Source of the DNA: an uncultured Haliea sp.
GTDB lineage: Bacteria > Pseudomonadota > Gammaproteobacteria > Pseudomonadales > Halieaceae
NCBI GenBank assembly: GCA_947258585.1
Contig: CAMYIZ010000067.1
Location: forward strand, 1-64,000
DNA: 64,000 nt
Direction: 5' to 3'
The translations under genes were made by a program, and so were the position numbers. The notes under the pieces were generated by a model. It had not been told where the DNA came from, did no database searches, and saw nothing but the letters and a program-made list of their open reading frames with translations. This document shows, piece by piece, positions 24,733 through 34,187 of the stretch (within the stretch, counting starts at the first letter, position 1; each line of letters begins with the position of its first letter).

Positions 24733-27271
24733 CCGGGAGCCAACGGAAAGCCGGGGGGTTGTCGCCAGCAACAGGGCGCTGCTAGGGGTTTCGGCGTTGG
24801 CCCTGCTGCTTGCACTGGGGCCGCTGCTGGCCGGGTTCGCCTATCTGGGCCTGCTGCGGGACCCACAGCTGGAGAGCGCACAGGTTCACGCCTACAGCAC
24901 CATGGTGGCCAGGCAGCAGGCCGCCGGGGTGAGTTCGCTACTCCGGGACCTCGGCCTGCGGCTGGAACAGGCGGGAAGTGCCACAAGCTGGCAACAGCAG
25001 CTGCTGGACGGGGTCCCGATCGCGGTCCTGGCCCGCGGGCTGCTGCCATATTTCCCCGAGTTCTCCGAGCTCAGGCTGGTGCCCCTGACGGACCTGGGCA
25101 GCGCCACTCTGGCCGCGGGCGAATTTGGCCTGCGCAATCACATTGAAGTGGACATGGTGCGCCGCGCCGCCGCGGGCGAGGGCGGGCAACCCGAGGTCTA
25201 CCGCTTCGATGAGCGGTCGCTCATCTCGGTGGCCTACCTCGCGAGCGACCCGGACGGGGACGACAACAGGATCGTGATCCTCGGCACCCTGCGCGAGGAG
25301 TCGCTTGCCTCACGGCTGCAACAGGCAAACGGTGATCTCGGCGAAGTGGTGCTGACCCAGGTTCACGGCAGGCAGCACAGCGAACTCCTGCGCGTGGGCG
25401 AGGCCAGCCCGGAAGGCGGCGGGTTCCAGGCTGTACAGTCGGTCCCCGGTACCGACTGGCAACTTGGTTTTACCCCCTCTTCCAGCGTGATCACGAACCT
25501 CGCCGTAAACCGGCTGCCGCTACTGCTGGTGTTGTTGCTGCTGGTGGCTGGCATCTGCGCGGGACTGCTGACCGTGGTGCTCTGGTTGCCACGGCTGGCG
25601 CTGGGGGATGTCGCCCGTATCATCGACAGCGCCGGCCTGAAAAAGGACCTGCGGCTGGATGTTCCGCAGCTGGCGCCACAGGGGCGACGCCTGCGCGAAT
25701 TGCTCAGCGCACAGGCGAAACCAGCTGCACAGCAGCCGGGAGGGGACTACCGTGCCAGCAGCCCCCCCGCGGAGCTGGCCGACCAGCACCTGACCAACCC
25801 GCTGTTCCAGCGCGATTCGATTATCGATACAGAGGTGGAGGAGGAAGAGGGCAGTCTGGAGCTGGAGCTGCCGGAACACGACGACAGTCCGGATCCCGCG
25901 CTATTACCACCACACATTTTCCGCGCCTACGACATCCGCGGACAGGCAGAGCTTGAGCTGGGCGATACCGCCACGGGCCTGATCGGCAGGGCGATTGGCA
26001 GTCTCGCGGCCGACATGAATCAGGACACCCTGGTGGTGGGCTGTGACGGCCGCACGTCCAGTCCACGGATCAAGGAGGCGTTGATCCGCGCCCTGCTGGA
26101 TACCGGCCGCCAGGTAATCGATATCGGCGTGGTGCCGACACCGCTGCTGTACTACGCCACCCGCAAGCTGGGCAAGCATTGCGGCGTCATGGTCACCGGC
26201 AGCCACAATCCCGCCGCGGACAATGGCTTCAAGATCTTGCTGGAACGCTACAGCGTCGCCGGCGGCCTGATACAGCAAATTCGCGAGAGGGCCCTGGACG
26301 GAAATTTCTGCGCGGGCCAGGGTAGCCTGTCCCAGGCGGACCCGCGGCCCGACTATCTGGACGAGGTGGTCCGGGACATCGCTCTCGCCGTGCCCCTGAA
26401 GCTGGTGATAGACGCTGGGAACGGTGCAACCAGCGACCTGGCACCGCGCCTGTTTTCCGAGCTGGGCTGCGAGGTTGTGCCGCTGTTCTGCGATATCGAC
26501 GGCCGCTTTCCCAACCGCTCACCCGATACCAGTCGCGAAGACAACCTGAATGCCCTGGTAGACACCGTCCTGCGCGAGAAAGCCGATCTGGGCATTGCCT
26601 TTGACGGCGACGGTGACCGGCTGGCGGTGGTCACGGGCTCCGGGCGTATACTGCGCACCGACCAGCTGATGATGCTCTACGTACAGGATGTGGTCTCCCG
26701 CCACCCGGGAGCCGATGTCGTCTTCGACATCAAGTGCAGCCGCAATCTCGCCCAGTTGGTGACAACGCATGGCGGCCGCCCGGTCCTGTCAAAAACCGGG
26801 CACGCGTTCATGAAAGAAAAGATGGCGGAGACCGGCGCCCTGCTGGGCGGCGAGTTTTCCGGGCACATCTTCTTCGGCGAACGCTGGTACGGCTTTGATG
26901 ACGGCCTGTACGCCGCGGCCAGGCTGGTGGAAATCGTCAGCAATCACGGGGATACCCTGGACCAGCTGATGAGCGTCTTCCCGGAAACCGCCAACACGCC
27001 TGAAATCCTGATTCCGGTGCCCGAAGCGGCCAAGTTCGCGCTGATACAGAAGTTCATTGAGACCGCCAGCTTCCCCGAGGGCAAGATCAATACCCTCGAC
27101 GGCCTGCGGGTCGATTTCAGTGACGGCTGGGGCCTGGTCCGGGCCTCCAACACCTCCCCCGCTCTGACCGCACGCTTTGAGGCCTCCTCACAGGAGCAGT
27201 TGCACCTTATCATGAACACGTTCCGGACCCAGCTCGCAGCCATTGAGCCCGGCCTCGAAATCCCGAATTAA
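24725..27271 (+). CDS. algC: Phosphomannomutase/phosphoglucomutase with N-terminal membrane module
   Basis: Interconverts mannose- or glucose-6-phosphate and the 1-phosphates for LPS and exopolysaccharide precursors. From GTG at 24725 the protein has 848 residues. The N-terminal half has a membrane segment (about 18-41), an extracytoplasmic domain (about 42-258), a second membrane segment (LPLLLVLLLLVAGICAGLLTVVLWL, about 261-285) and an acidic linker. The mutase domain starts near residue 397 (HIFRAYDIRG), with phospho-Ser493 in TGSHNP, Mg-binding DGDGD at 627-631 and sugar-binding GGEFSGH at 708-714. The long form is known in Pseudomonas relatives. It overlaps the coaBC end and precedes argB. 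Confidence 0.93.
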   Translation: MTDREPTESRGVVASNRALLGVSALALLLALGPLLAGFAYLGLLRDPQLESAQVHAYSTMVARQQAAGVSSLLRDLGLRLEQAGSATSWQQQLLDGVPIAVLARGLLPYFPEFSELRLVPLTDLGSATLAAGEFGLRNHIEVDMVRRAAAGEGGQPEVYRFDERSLISVAYLASDPDGDDNRIVILGTLREESLASRLQQANGDLGEVVLTQVHGRQHSELLRVGEASPEGGGFQAVQSVPGTDWQLGFTPSSSVITNLAVNRLPLLLVLLLLVAGICAGLLTVVLWLPRLALGDVARIIDSAGLKKDLRLDVPQLAPQGRRLRELLSAQAKPAAQQPGGDYRASSPPAELADQHLTNPLFQRDSIIDTEVEEEEGSLELELPEHDDSPDPALLPPHIFRAYDIRGQAELELGDTATGLIGRAIGSLAADMNQDTLVVGCDGRTSSPRIKEALIRALLDTGRQVIDIGVVPTPLLYYATRKLGKHCGVMVTGSHNPAADNGFKILLERYSVAGGLIQQIRERALDGNFCAGQGSLSQADPRPDYLDEVVRDIALAVPLKLVIDAGNGATSDLAPRLFSELGCEVVPLFCDIDGRFPNRSPDTSREDNLNALVDTVLREKADLGIAFDGDGDRLAVVTGSGRILRTDQLMMLYVQDVVSRHPGADVVFDIKCSRNLAQLVTTHGGRPVLSKTGHAFMKEKMAETGALLGGEFSGHIFFGERWYGFDDGLYAAARLVEIVSNHGDTLDQLMSVFPETANTPEILIPVPEAAKFALIQKFIETASFPEGKINTLDGLRVDFSDGWGLVRASNTSPALTARFEASSQEQLHLIMNTFRTQLAAIEPGLEIPN

Positions 27272-28213
<942 letters not shown>

Positions 28214-28306
28214 GACCGCGAAAAAGCCAAGGCATCGGCCCGGACTTATTGCAGGACCGCCGGTGAGCCGCTAGCATTATCGAATCGTCTACCGATCGTG
28301 AGCGTC

Positions 28307-28948
28307 ATGCCGCCAAAAAAATCCCAACGCCGCCAGCAAATCCTGGAAGCTCTCGCCCAGATGCTGGAGGCAAGCCCCGGCACTCGCATTACCACCGCGG
28401 GGCTGGCGCGCCAGGTGGGCGTTTCGGAAGCCGCCCTGTACCGGCACTTTCCCAGCAAGGGCAAGATGTTCGAGGGGCTCATCGAATTTATTGAGGACAC
28501 CCTCTTCTCACGGATCAGCATCATCCTCAACGAAGAGCCTGGCGCCGCTGCCCGGTGCGCGAAGATGCTGCTGCTGCTGCTGGCGTTCACGGAGCGCAAC
28601 CCTGGTATCACCCGAATCCTGACCGGCGATGCCCTGACGGGAGAAACCGGGCGCCTTCACCAACGGGTTGTGCAATTGTTCGACCGCTACGAAACGCAGC
28701 TGAAGCAGGTCCTCAGGGAGGCGGAGCTGCGCGAGGGACTGCGCCCGGTAATCCCGCTGGGAGCCGCTGCCAACCTGCTCATGGCGACCGCGGAGGGGCG
28801 TATCGCCCAGTTCGTTCGCAGCGGCTTCACCCGTTCACCGACAGCAAACTGGCAGGAGCAGTGGGATCTGATGATGGATGGCTTTTTCCGCCAGGCGGTT
28901 CCCGGCCCGACCACAGGGCAGTCGGGATCACTGCTGGGGCAGGTCTAG
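28307..28948 (+). CDS. slmA: Nucleoid occlusion factor SlmA (TetR family)
   Basis: A DNA-binding protein that blocks FtsZ assembly over the nucleoid. The 213 residues show a TetR-type helix-turn-helix, [34 protein letters not shown] (about 28-61), whose sequence is characteristic of SlmA, and an all-helical C-terminal dimerisation part. I chose ATG 28307; a GTG three codons earlier is also possible. The position after argB is conserved. Its stop overlaps the convergent gene by 4 bases. Confidence 0.94.
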   Translation: MPPKKSQRRQQILEALAQMLEASPGTRITTAGLARQVGVSEAALYRHFPSKGKMFEGLIEFIEDTLFSRISIILNEEPGAAARCAKMLLLLLAFTERNPGITRILTGDALTGETGRLHQRVVQLFDRYETQLKQVLREAELREGLRPVIPLGAAANLLMATAEGRIAQFVRSGFTRSPTANWQEQWDLMMDGFFRQAVPGPTTGQSGSLLGQV

Positions 28949-29595
28949 CTCCCCTCTTTGGCGGTCGCGCGGCGCCGCAGCTCCACATCTTCCTGGAGCA
29001 GCTGGAAGCGTTCGATTTCAGCCGCAAAATTTTCTTCTGCCGCCTCCAGCTCGCTGTTGCGCTCGGCAATCTGGCGCTCGGTGGAAACCACCTTCTTCTG
29101 CAATTCGTCTATGGTCTTCAGCAACTCCGTATTCACCTCAGCGCCACGACGCTCAAGCTCAGCCGCCTGGGCCTGGTATTTTTCAATCTGCTGGCTGTAC
29201 CCTTTGCGGTTGCTCTCCAGGATACTCACCCGCACCCGCAGCTCCGCCAGGGAGCGGTCGCGAGCCGACTCTATATCCTCCACAGCGCTGTAGCGCAGCA
29301 GCAGGGCCCGGTCCTGCTTGCGCACGCGCTGCTCCTGTTCCGGGGAGATTGAGCTGCCATCGGCAAGTTCCTCCGCCGATGGCGTTGGCGGCACTGTCCG
29401 CAGTACCACGCCGCGCAGGTTGAGGACCTCGTAGCCACCCGCAACGTACTCGGGGGGCACCTGATAGTCGACCACCACGTTGCCTTCCGCGTTGCGGTAG
29501 CGGTATAGCTCCTTGCCCTGGGCGAGGGCGAGGACCCCACAACCCAACAGCAAGAGCGCCAGAAGCAGGTGCTGCACATATCGCATTGAAATCAT
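28945..29595 (-). CDS. DUF4124-like exported coiled-coil protein
   Basis: A 216-residue protein with a signal peptide ([22 protein letters not shown]) and a short N-terminal DUF4124-like segment, [20 protein letters not shown], followed by a long charged helix region (about 85-205) rich in Glu, Arg and Leu that should form a coiled coil. Function is unknown; it is expected in the periplasm. Two starts fit (29595 and 29586); the first has GAGG only 2 bases upstream and the second 11. It lies downstream of pyrE on the same strand. Confidence 0.8.
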   Translation of the reverse strand: MISMRYVQHLLLALLLLGCGVLALAQGKELYRYRNAEGNVVVDYQVPPEYVAGGYEVLNLRGVVLRTVPPTPSAEELADGSSISPEQEQRVRKQDRALLLRYSAVEDIESARDRSLAELRVRVSILESNRKGYSQQIEKYQAQAAELERRGAEVNTELLKTIDELQKKVVSTERQIAERNSELEAAEENFAAEIERFQLLQEDVELRRRATAKEGS

Positions 29596-29631
29596 GGCCT
29601 CAATATAGAGCCTGCCAGGTGCGCAAACAAG

Positions 29632-30276
29632 TCAGACCCCGTAGCGCTCACGATAGCTGCGCATGGCCGCCAGCGCGTCGGCGTGGTCGTCCCCGGCAGC
29701 CTCCAGGTAGGCGATAATGTGGCTCATCTCAATGATACTGAGCACCGGTATACCGTACTCCGCTTCAATTTCCTGGATCGCAGACAGCTCTCCTGCGCCA
29801 CGCTCCTGACGGTTCAGGCCAATGGCGACACCGGCCAGGCTGGCACCGGCGGACTCGATCATGGCGATCACTTCGCGCACCGCGGTGCCCGCTGTGATGA
29901 CATCGTCAATGACAAGCACCCGCCCGCGGAGAGGTGCTCCCACCAGTACACCGCCCTCGCCGTGGGTCTTGGCTTCCTTGCGGTTGTAGGCGAAGGGTAC
30001 ATCGCGGCCGTGCTGGTCGGCGAGAGCTATGGCGGTTGCCGCAGCCAGCGGGATACCCTTGTAGGCGGGCCCCAGGATGACATCGAAATCGATCCCGGCG
30101 GCAACGATGCTCTGCGCGTAGCAACGCCCCAGCGTCGCCAGGGCGGCGCCACTGGCGAAGCCACCGGCATTGAAGAAATAGGGGCTGATGCGGCCGGACT
30201 TCAGGGTAAATTCGCCGAACTTGAGTACTTCGTAACGGCGAGCCAGTTCGATGAATTCCTGCTGATATGTATTCAT
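29632..30276 (-). CDS. pyrE: Orotate phosphoribosyltransferase
   Basis: Forms orotidine 5'-phosphate from orotate and PRPP in pyrimidine synthesis. The 214 residues match E. coli PyrE (213). [19 protein letters not shown] near 117-135 is the PRPP-binding loop. The N-terminal [21 protein letters not shown] and [18 protein letters not shown] are family blocks. It is divergent from the crc-like gene with 160 bp between the starts; I saw no clear attenuator with a U-tract in that leader. Confidence 0.97.
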   Translation of the reverse strand: MNTYQQEFIELARRYEVLKFGEFTLKSGRISPYFFNAGGFASGAALATLGRCYAQSIVAAGIDFDVILGPAYKGIPLAAATAIALADQHGRDVPFAYNRKEAKTHGEGGVLVGAPLRGRVLVIDDVITAGTAVREVIAMIESAGASLAGVAIGLNRQERGAGELSAIQEIEAEYGIPVLSIIEMSHIIAYLEAAGDDHADALAAMRSYRERYGV

Positions 30277-30436
30277 GCGCTAATCCGGTGCAGGGTAAAA
30301 GCTGCGAAATGGGGGGATAGGGGTTATGATTCCGCGGCAGCGCCGCTATTATGAGCAGCTGCGGTAGGTCGCCGCCAACAACCGCCGGCCAACCTGACCA
30401 TTTTATGATACACGCTCTCTCTGCAAGGGGCCACGC

Positions 30437-31201
30437 ATGAGGATCATCAGTTTCAGTGCCGACGGCATCCAGCACGCCGCCAGCAATGGTTTTTATGACT
30501 GGCTAAGCGAGCAGGACGCGGATTTCGTCTGTATCCAGGATCTGCGCTGCACAGAATATGACCTGCGCGACGATCTGTACTTCCCGCGGGAATACAACGC
30601 CTACTTTTTCGATCATGTGGATGGCAAAACCGATGGCGTAGCCATCTACTGCCGCAAACTGCCCAAGGCCATCATGACCGGCCTGGGCTTCGCCGACTTT
30701 GACATGGAAGGCCGCTATATCCAGGCCGACTATGAAAACCTGAGCGTGGGTTGCCTGCTGGCACCCTACGCGGAGCCCGGCAACGCCGATCAACTGCGAC
30801 GCAAGACGGAATTCTACGGCTTGCTGCAGAACCACCTGCAGAAAATCCGCAACAAACGCCGGGAGTTCATTATCTGCGGCAACTGGCATATCGCCCACAC
30901 CGCGGCCGACGTGCAGGATACCGAGCGCAACAGCAACACCCCCGGCTTCCTGGCGGAAGAGCGCCAGTGGATGGACGAACTGGTCGAGTCAGGCTATGTG
31001 GACGCGTTCCGGGAAATCAATTCCGATCGCGATGAGTTCAGCTGGTGGCCGGACGGTGAGCCCGGCAACAACGGCTGGCGTACCGACTTCCAGATCGTGT
31101 CCAAGGGCCTGAAGTACGCTGTCGATTATGGCGCCATTTACAAAGCGAAGGTCTTCTCCAGCCATGCCCCGGTAATCATGGATTACGATATCGAGGTCTG
31201 A
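30437..31201 (+). CDS. crc: Catabolite repression control protein Crc (non-catalytic exonuclease III homologue)
   Basis: A 254-residue protein with the endonuclease/exonuclease/phosphatase fold and close sequence likeness to P. aeruginosa Crc (MRIIS..., GLGF, GRYIQADYENLSVG, RRKRRE-like and FSWWPD blocks). Crc works with Hfq to repress translation of catabolic mRNAs. Key exonuclease III catalytic positions have changed: QE is QD in CIQDLR, GDxN is GNWH, and SDHAP is SSHAP, so nuclease activity is unlikely. Position between pyrE and rph matches Pseudomonas. AAGGGGC precedes the ATG. How far Crc function extends outside pseudomonads is uncertain. Confidence 0.88.
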   Translation: MRIISFSADGIQHAASNGFYDWLSEQDADFVCIQDLRCTEYDLRDDLYFPREYNAYFFDHVDGKTDGVAIYCRKLPKAIMTGLGFADFDMEGRYIQADYENLSVGCLLAPYAEPGNADQLRRKTEFYGLLQNHLQKIRNKRREFIICGNWHIAHTAADVQDTERNSNTPGFLAEERQWMDELVESGYVDAFREINSDRDEFSWWPDGEPGNNGWRTDFQIVSKGLKYAVDYGAIYKAKVFSSHAPVIMDYDIEV

Positions 31202-31217
31202 CTCCGCGAGAGGCGGT

Positions 31218-31276
31218 CCGGGGTGTGGGGCCAGGCGGACCAGTAGCTGCATTGCCCGCCTGGCCCCACATCCCGG
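31218..31276. terminator. Long inverted repeat between crc and rph
   Basis: Two 21-base arms (31218-31238 and 31256-31276) pair with a single G-T type mismatch around a 17-base loop; the inner 15 bases, TGTGGGGCCAGGCGG, match perfectly. It lies between two convergent genes, so it probably serves as a bidirectional terminator or 3' stabiliser. No U-tract follows directly. Confidence 0.7.
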
Positions 31277-31301
31277 CCGCCCTTTCAGCGCCGCAGAAGA
31301 T

Positions 31302-32021
31302 TCAGCCCGCCAGGGCCTGCTTTTGCAGGACGAACAGGTGGCGGATGCCGGACTCCGCCAGCTCCAGCATGGCGTCCATCTCGGCGCGGTGGAAGGGCTG
31401 GCCCTCGGCGGTGCCTTGGACTTCGATGAATCCACCATCCTCACCCATGACGACATTCATGTCGGTATCGGCCCTGGAGTCCTCGCGATAGTCCAGGTCC
31501 AGCACCGGCACCCCCTGAAAAATCCCCGCGGAGACCGACGCTACCATCTGCAGCAGCGGGTCGGTGGTAATCAGTTTTTTGCGCTGCAGGTGGTTGAGGG
31601 CATCCACCAACGCCACGCAGGCGCCGGTGATGGCGGCCGTGCGGGTGCCACCATCGGCCTGGATAACATCGCAGTCCACGGTAATGGTGTACTCACCCAG
31701 CTTTTTCAGGTCCACCGCCGAGCGCAGGGAACGACCGATCAGGCGCTGGATCTCCAGCGTGCGCCCGCCCTGCTTGCCACGGCTGGCCTCGCGATCCATC
31801 CGCGAGCCGGTGGAGCGCGGCAACATGCCGTACTCGGCAGTAACCCAGCCACTGCCGGTACCGCGCAGGAACCGGGGCACCCCGGCATCCACCGATGCGG
31901 TACAGATAACTTTGGTGGCGCCGAATTCAACCAGCACGGAGCCCTCGGCGTGGCAGGTGTATTCGCGCGTCAGGGTGACGGTACGCAAGTCGGCGGGCGC
32001 GCGGCCACTGGGTCTTTGCAT
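31302..32021 (-). CDS. rph: Ribonuclease PH
   Basis: A phosphorolytic 3'-5' exoribonuclease that trims tRNA 3' ends. The 239 residues have the family's N-terminal [37 protein letters not shown], the catalytic and PH-specific [23 protein letters not shown] near 116-138, and [20 protein letters not shown] near 174-193. It is full length, unlike the frameshifted allele of some E. coli K-12 strains. yicC is divergent. Confidence 0.97.
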   Translation of the reverse strand: MQRPSGRAPADLRTVTLTREYTCHAEGSVLVEFGATKVICTASVDAGVPRFLRGTGSGWVTAEYGMLPRSTGSRMDREASRGKQGGRTLEIQRLIGRSLRSAVDLKKLGEYTITVDCDVIQADGGTRTAAITGACVALVDALNHLQRKKLITTDPLLQMVASVSAGIFQGVPVLDLDYREDSRADTDMNVVMGEDGGFIEVQGTAEGQPFHRAEMDAMLELAESGIRHLFVLQKQALAG

Positions 32022-32084
32022 GGGTGGAACTCCGGTCAGATTGGCAACGCGACAGTATACGCGAGCCAGGGGGACGCTGCAGGT

Positions 32085-32137
32085 CCGGGAGTGCCGGGAG
32101 TGCCGGGAGTGCCGACCTGGGAGTGCCGACCTGTGAG
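32085..32137. repeat. 9-bp and 14-bp tandem repeats in the rph-yicC gap
   Basis: Three copies of CCGGGAGTG (32085-32111) are followed by CCGACCTGGGAGTG and a degenerate second copy beginning CCGACCTGTGAG. The array lies between the divergent rph and yicC starts, in promoter territory. Confidence 0.8.
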
Positions 32138-32190
32138 CTGGCCGTGCAAACTGCTAGACTTTCCCTCCCCCTGCGCAGTGAGGCACTCTC

Positions 32191-33063
32191 GTGGCAGCCA
32201 TTTTCAGCATGACCGCCTTTGCCCGCGAGTCCGTCGAGACCGGACAGGGCGCCCTCACCGTCGAGATCCGCGCGGTCAACCACCGCTATCTCGATTGCAG
32301 CTTCAGGCTACCCGAGTCCCTCCGCAACTTGGAGGGCAAGCTGCGCCAGCAGGCGGCCGTGAAGCTGGCCCGAGGCAAGGTGGAATGCGCTTTTCGGCTG
32401 CAACCGCTGGCAGCCCAGCTCCCGGCGCTCGAAATCAACCAGGAGCAGTTGCGGCGGGTCGTGGAGGCAGCCACCCTGGTGACCCGGGCACTGCCGCAGT
32501 CGCAGCCGCTAAACCCATTGGAGGTGCTGCAGTTTCCCGGAGTATGCAGCGCTGCCGAAGCGGATGAAGAAGCGCTTCAGGCCCACGCCGCGGCCCTGTT
32601 CGACCGGGCTTTGGACTCACTGGTCGACAATCGCGCCCGGGAAGGCGCCAAGCTGGCCACCATGATCCGGGAGCGACTGGTGCAGGTCGAGGCGGAAACC
32701 GCGGCCACCAGCGCGCTGCTGCCGGAGCTCAAGGCACAGCAGAGGAATCGCCTGCTGGCGCGGCTGGCCGAATTGCAGGTCGAAGTCGACGGTCCCCGAC
32801 TGGAACAGGAACTGGTTTACCTGGCCCAGAAGGCGGACGTGGACGAGGAACTGGATCGACTGCAGACCCATGTGGAAGAAGTACGCCGCACCCTCGACCA
32901 GGGAGGTCCCTGCGGCCGCCGGCTGGATTTCCTGATGCAGGAGTTGAATCGGGAGGCCAATACCCTGTCCTCCAAATCCATTGCCAGCAGCAGCACCCAC
33001 AGCGCGGTCCAGCTCAAGGTCCTGATAGAGCAGATGCGGGAACAGATCCAGAACATTGAGTGA
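32191..33063 (+). CDS. yicC: YicC family endoribonuclease
   Basis: A 290-residue protein of the YicC/YloC family, members of which act as endoribonucleases. The N-terminal SMTAFARESVETGQGALTVEIRAVNHRYLDCSFRLPESLR and C-terminal GRRLDFLMQELNREANTLSSKSIASSSTHSAVQLKVLIEQMREQIQNIE are diagnostic. The GTG at 32191 fits; an ATG six codons in (32209) would be short. The order rph/yicC-gmk is conserved. Confidence 0.95.
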   Translation: MAAIFSMTAFARESVETGQGALTVEIRAVNHRYLDCSFRLPESLRNLEGKLRQQAAVKLARGKVECAFRLQPLAAQLPALEINQEQLRRVVEAATLVTRALPQSQPLNPLEVLQFPGVCSAAEADEEALQAHAAALFDRALDSLVDNRAREGAKLATMIRERLVQVEAETAATSALLPELKAQQRNRLLARLAELQVEVDGPRLEQELVYLAQKADVDEELDRLQTHVEEVRRTLDQGGPCGRRLDFLMQELNREANTLSSKSIASSSTHSAVQLKVLIEQMREQIQNIE

Positions 33064-33108
33064 CCCGGTGACGGCACTGCTTGTCCCAATACCTGCCTCA
33101 CCGTGTAA

Positions 33109-33771
<663 letters not shown>

Positions 33772-33840
33772 CTCGTCCGCGGCATTATTCACATCGCCTC
33801 GCGGCCATTCGCCACTGTACCCTAAGCCCAACAATGCGGG

Positions 33841-33846
33841 TATAAT
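33841..33846 (+). promoter_or_regulatory. -10 element of the rpoZ-spoT promoter
   Basis: A perfect TATAAT lies 36 bp before the rpoZ ATG. The best -35 candidate 16-18 bp upstream (around TACCCT) is poor. A small GGTT-CGTT-AACC palindrome lies just downstream, near the expected transcript start. Confidence 0.55.
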
Positions 33847-33882
33847 TGAGGGTTCGTTAACCTCAACAGGATTGATTGACAG

Positions 33883-34146
33883 ATGGCACGCGTAACCGTT
33901 GAAGATTGTCTGGAAAATGTAGATAACCGCTTTGAACTGGTGATGGTCGCCAGCAAGCGCGCCCGCCAGATCGCCACCGGCGGCAAGGATCCCCTGGTCG
34001 AGGAAGAGTCCGACAAGCCCACCGTTATCGCCCTGCGCGAAATCGCCGAGGGCCTGATCACGTCGTCCATCCTGACCCGTGAAGAAGAAATGGACGCGGA
34101 AGAGGAATTCGCCGAAGTCATGGCGGCGTCCCACGAGTCCTTCTAA
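33883..34146 (+). CDS. rpoZ: RNA polymerase omega subunit
   Basis: An 87-residue protein that helps assemble the beta' subunit and contributes to one ppGpp site. [59 protein letters not shown] is unmistakable. The acidic C-terminal tail is typical. It is followed by spoT 41 bp later, the standard rpoZ-spoT pair, so ppGpp target and enzyme share a transcript. Confidence 0.98.
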   Translation: MARVTVEDCLENVDNRFELVMVASKRARQIATGGKDPLVEEESDKPTVIALREIAEGLITSSILTREEEMDAEEEFAEVMAASHESF

Positions 34147-34187
34147 TCTCTTTCGGGCATCCTTGCTAGGCAGGTACCATTACTGAC

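Noticed and set aside
30277-30436. Attenuator of the pyrE type in the pyrE/crc gap
   Set aside because: No hairpin with a U-tract and no convincing leader peptide could be seen; -10-like hexamers on both strands lack good -35 partners.
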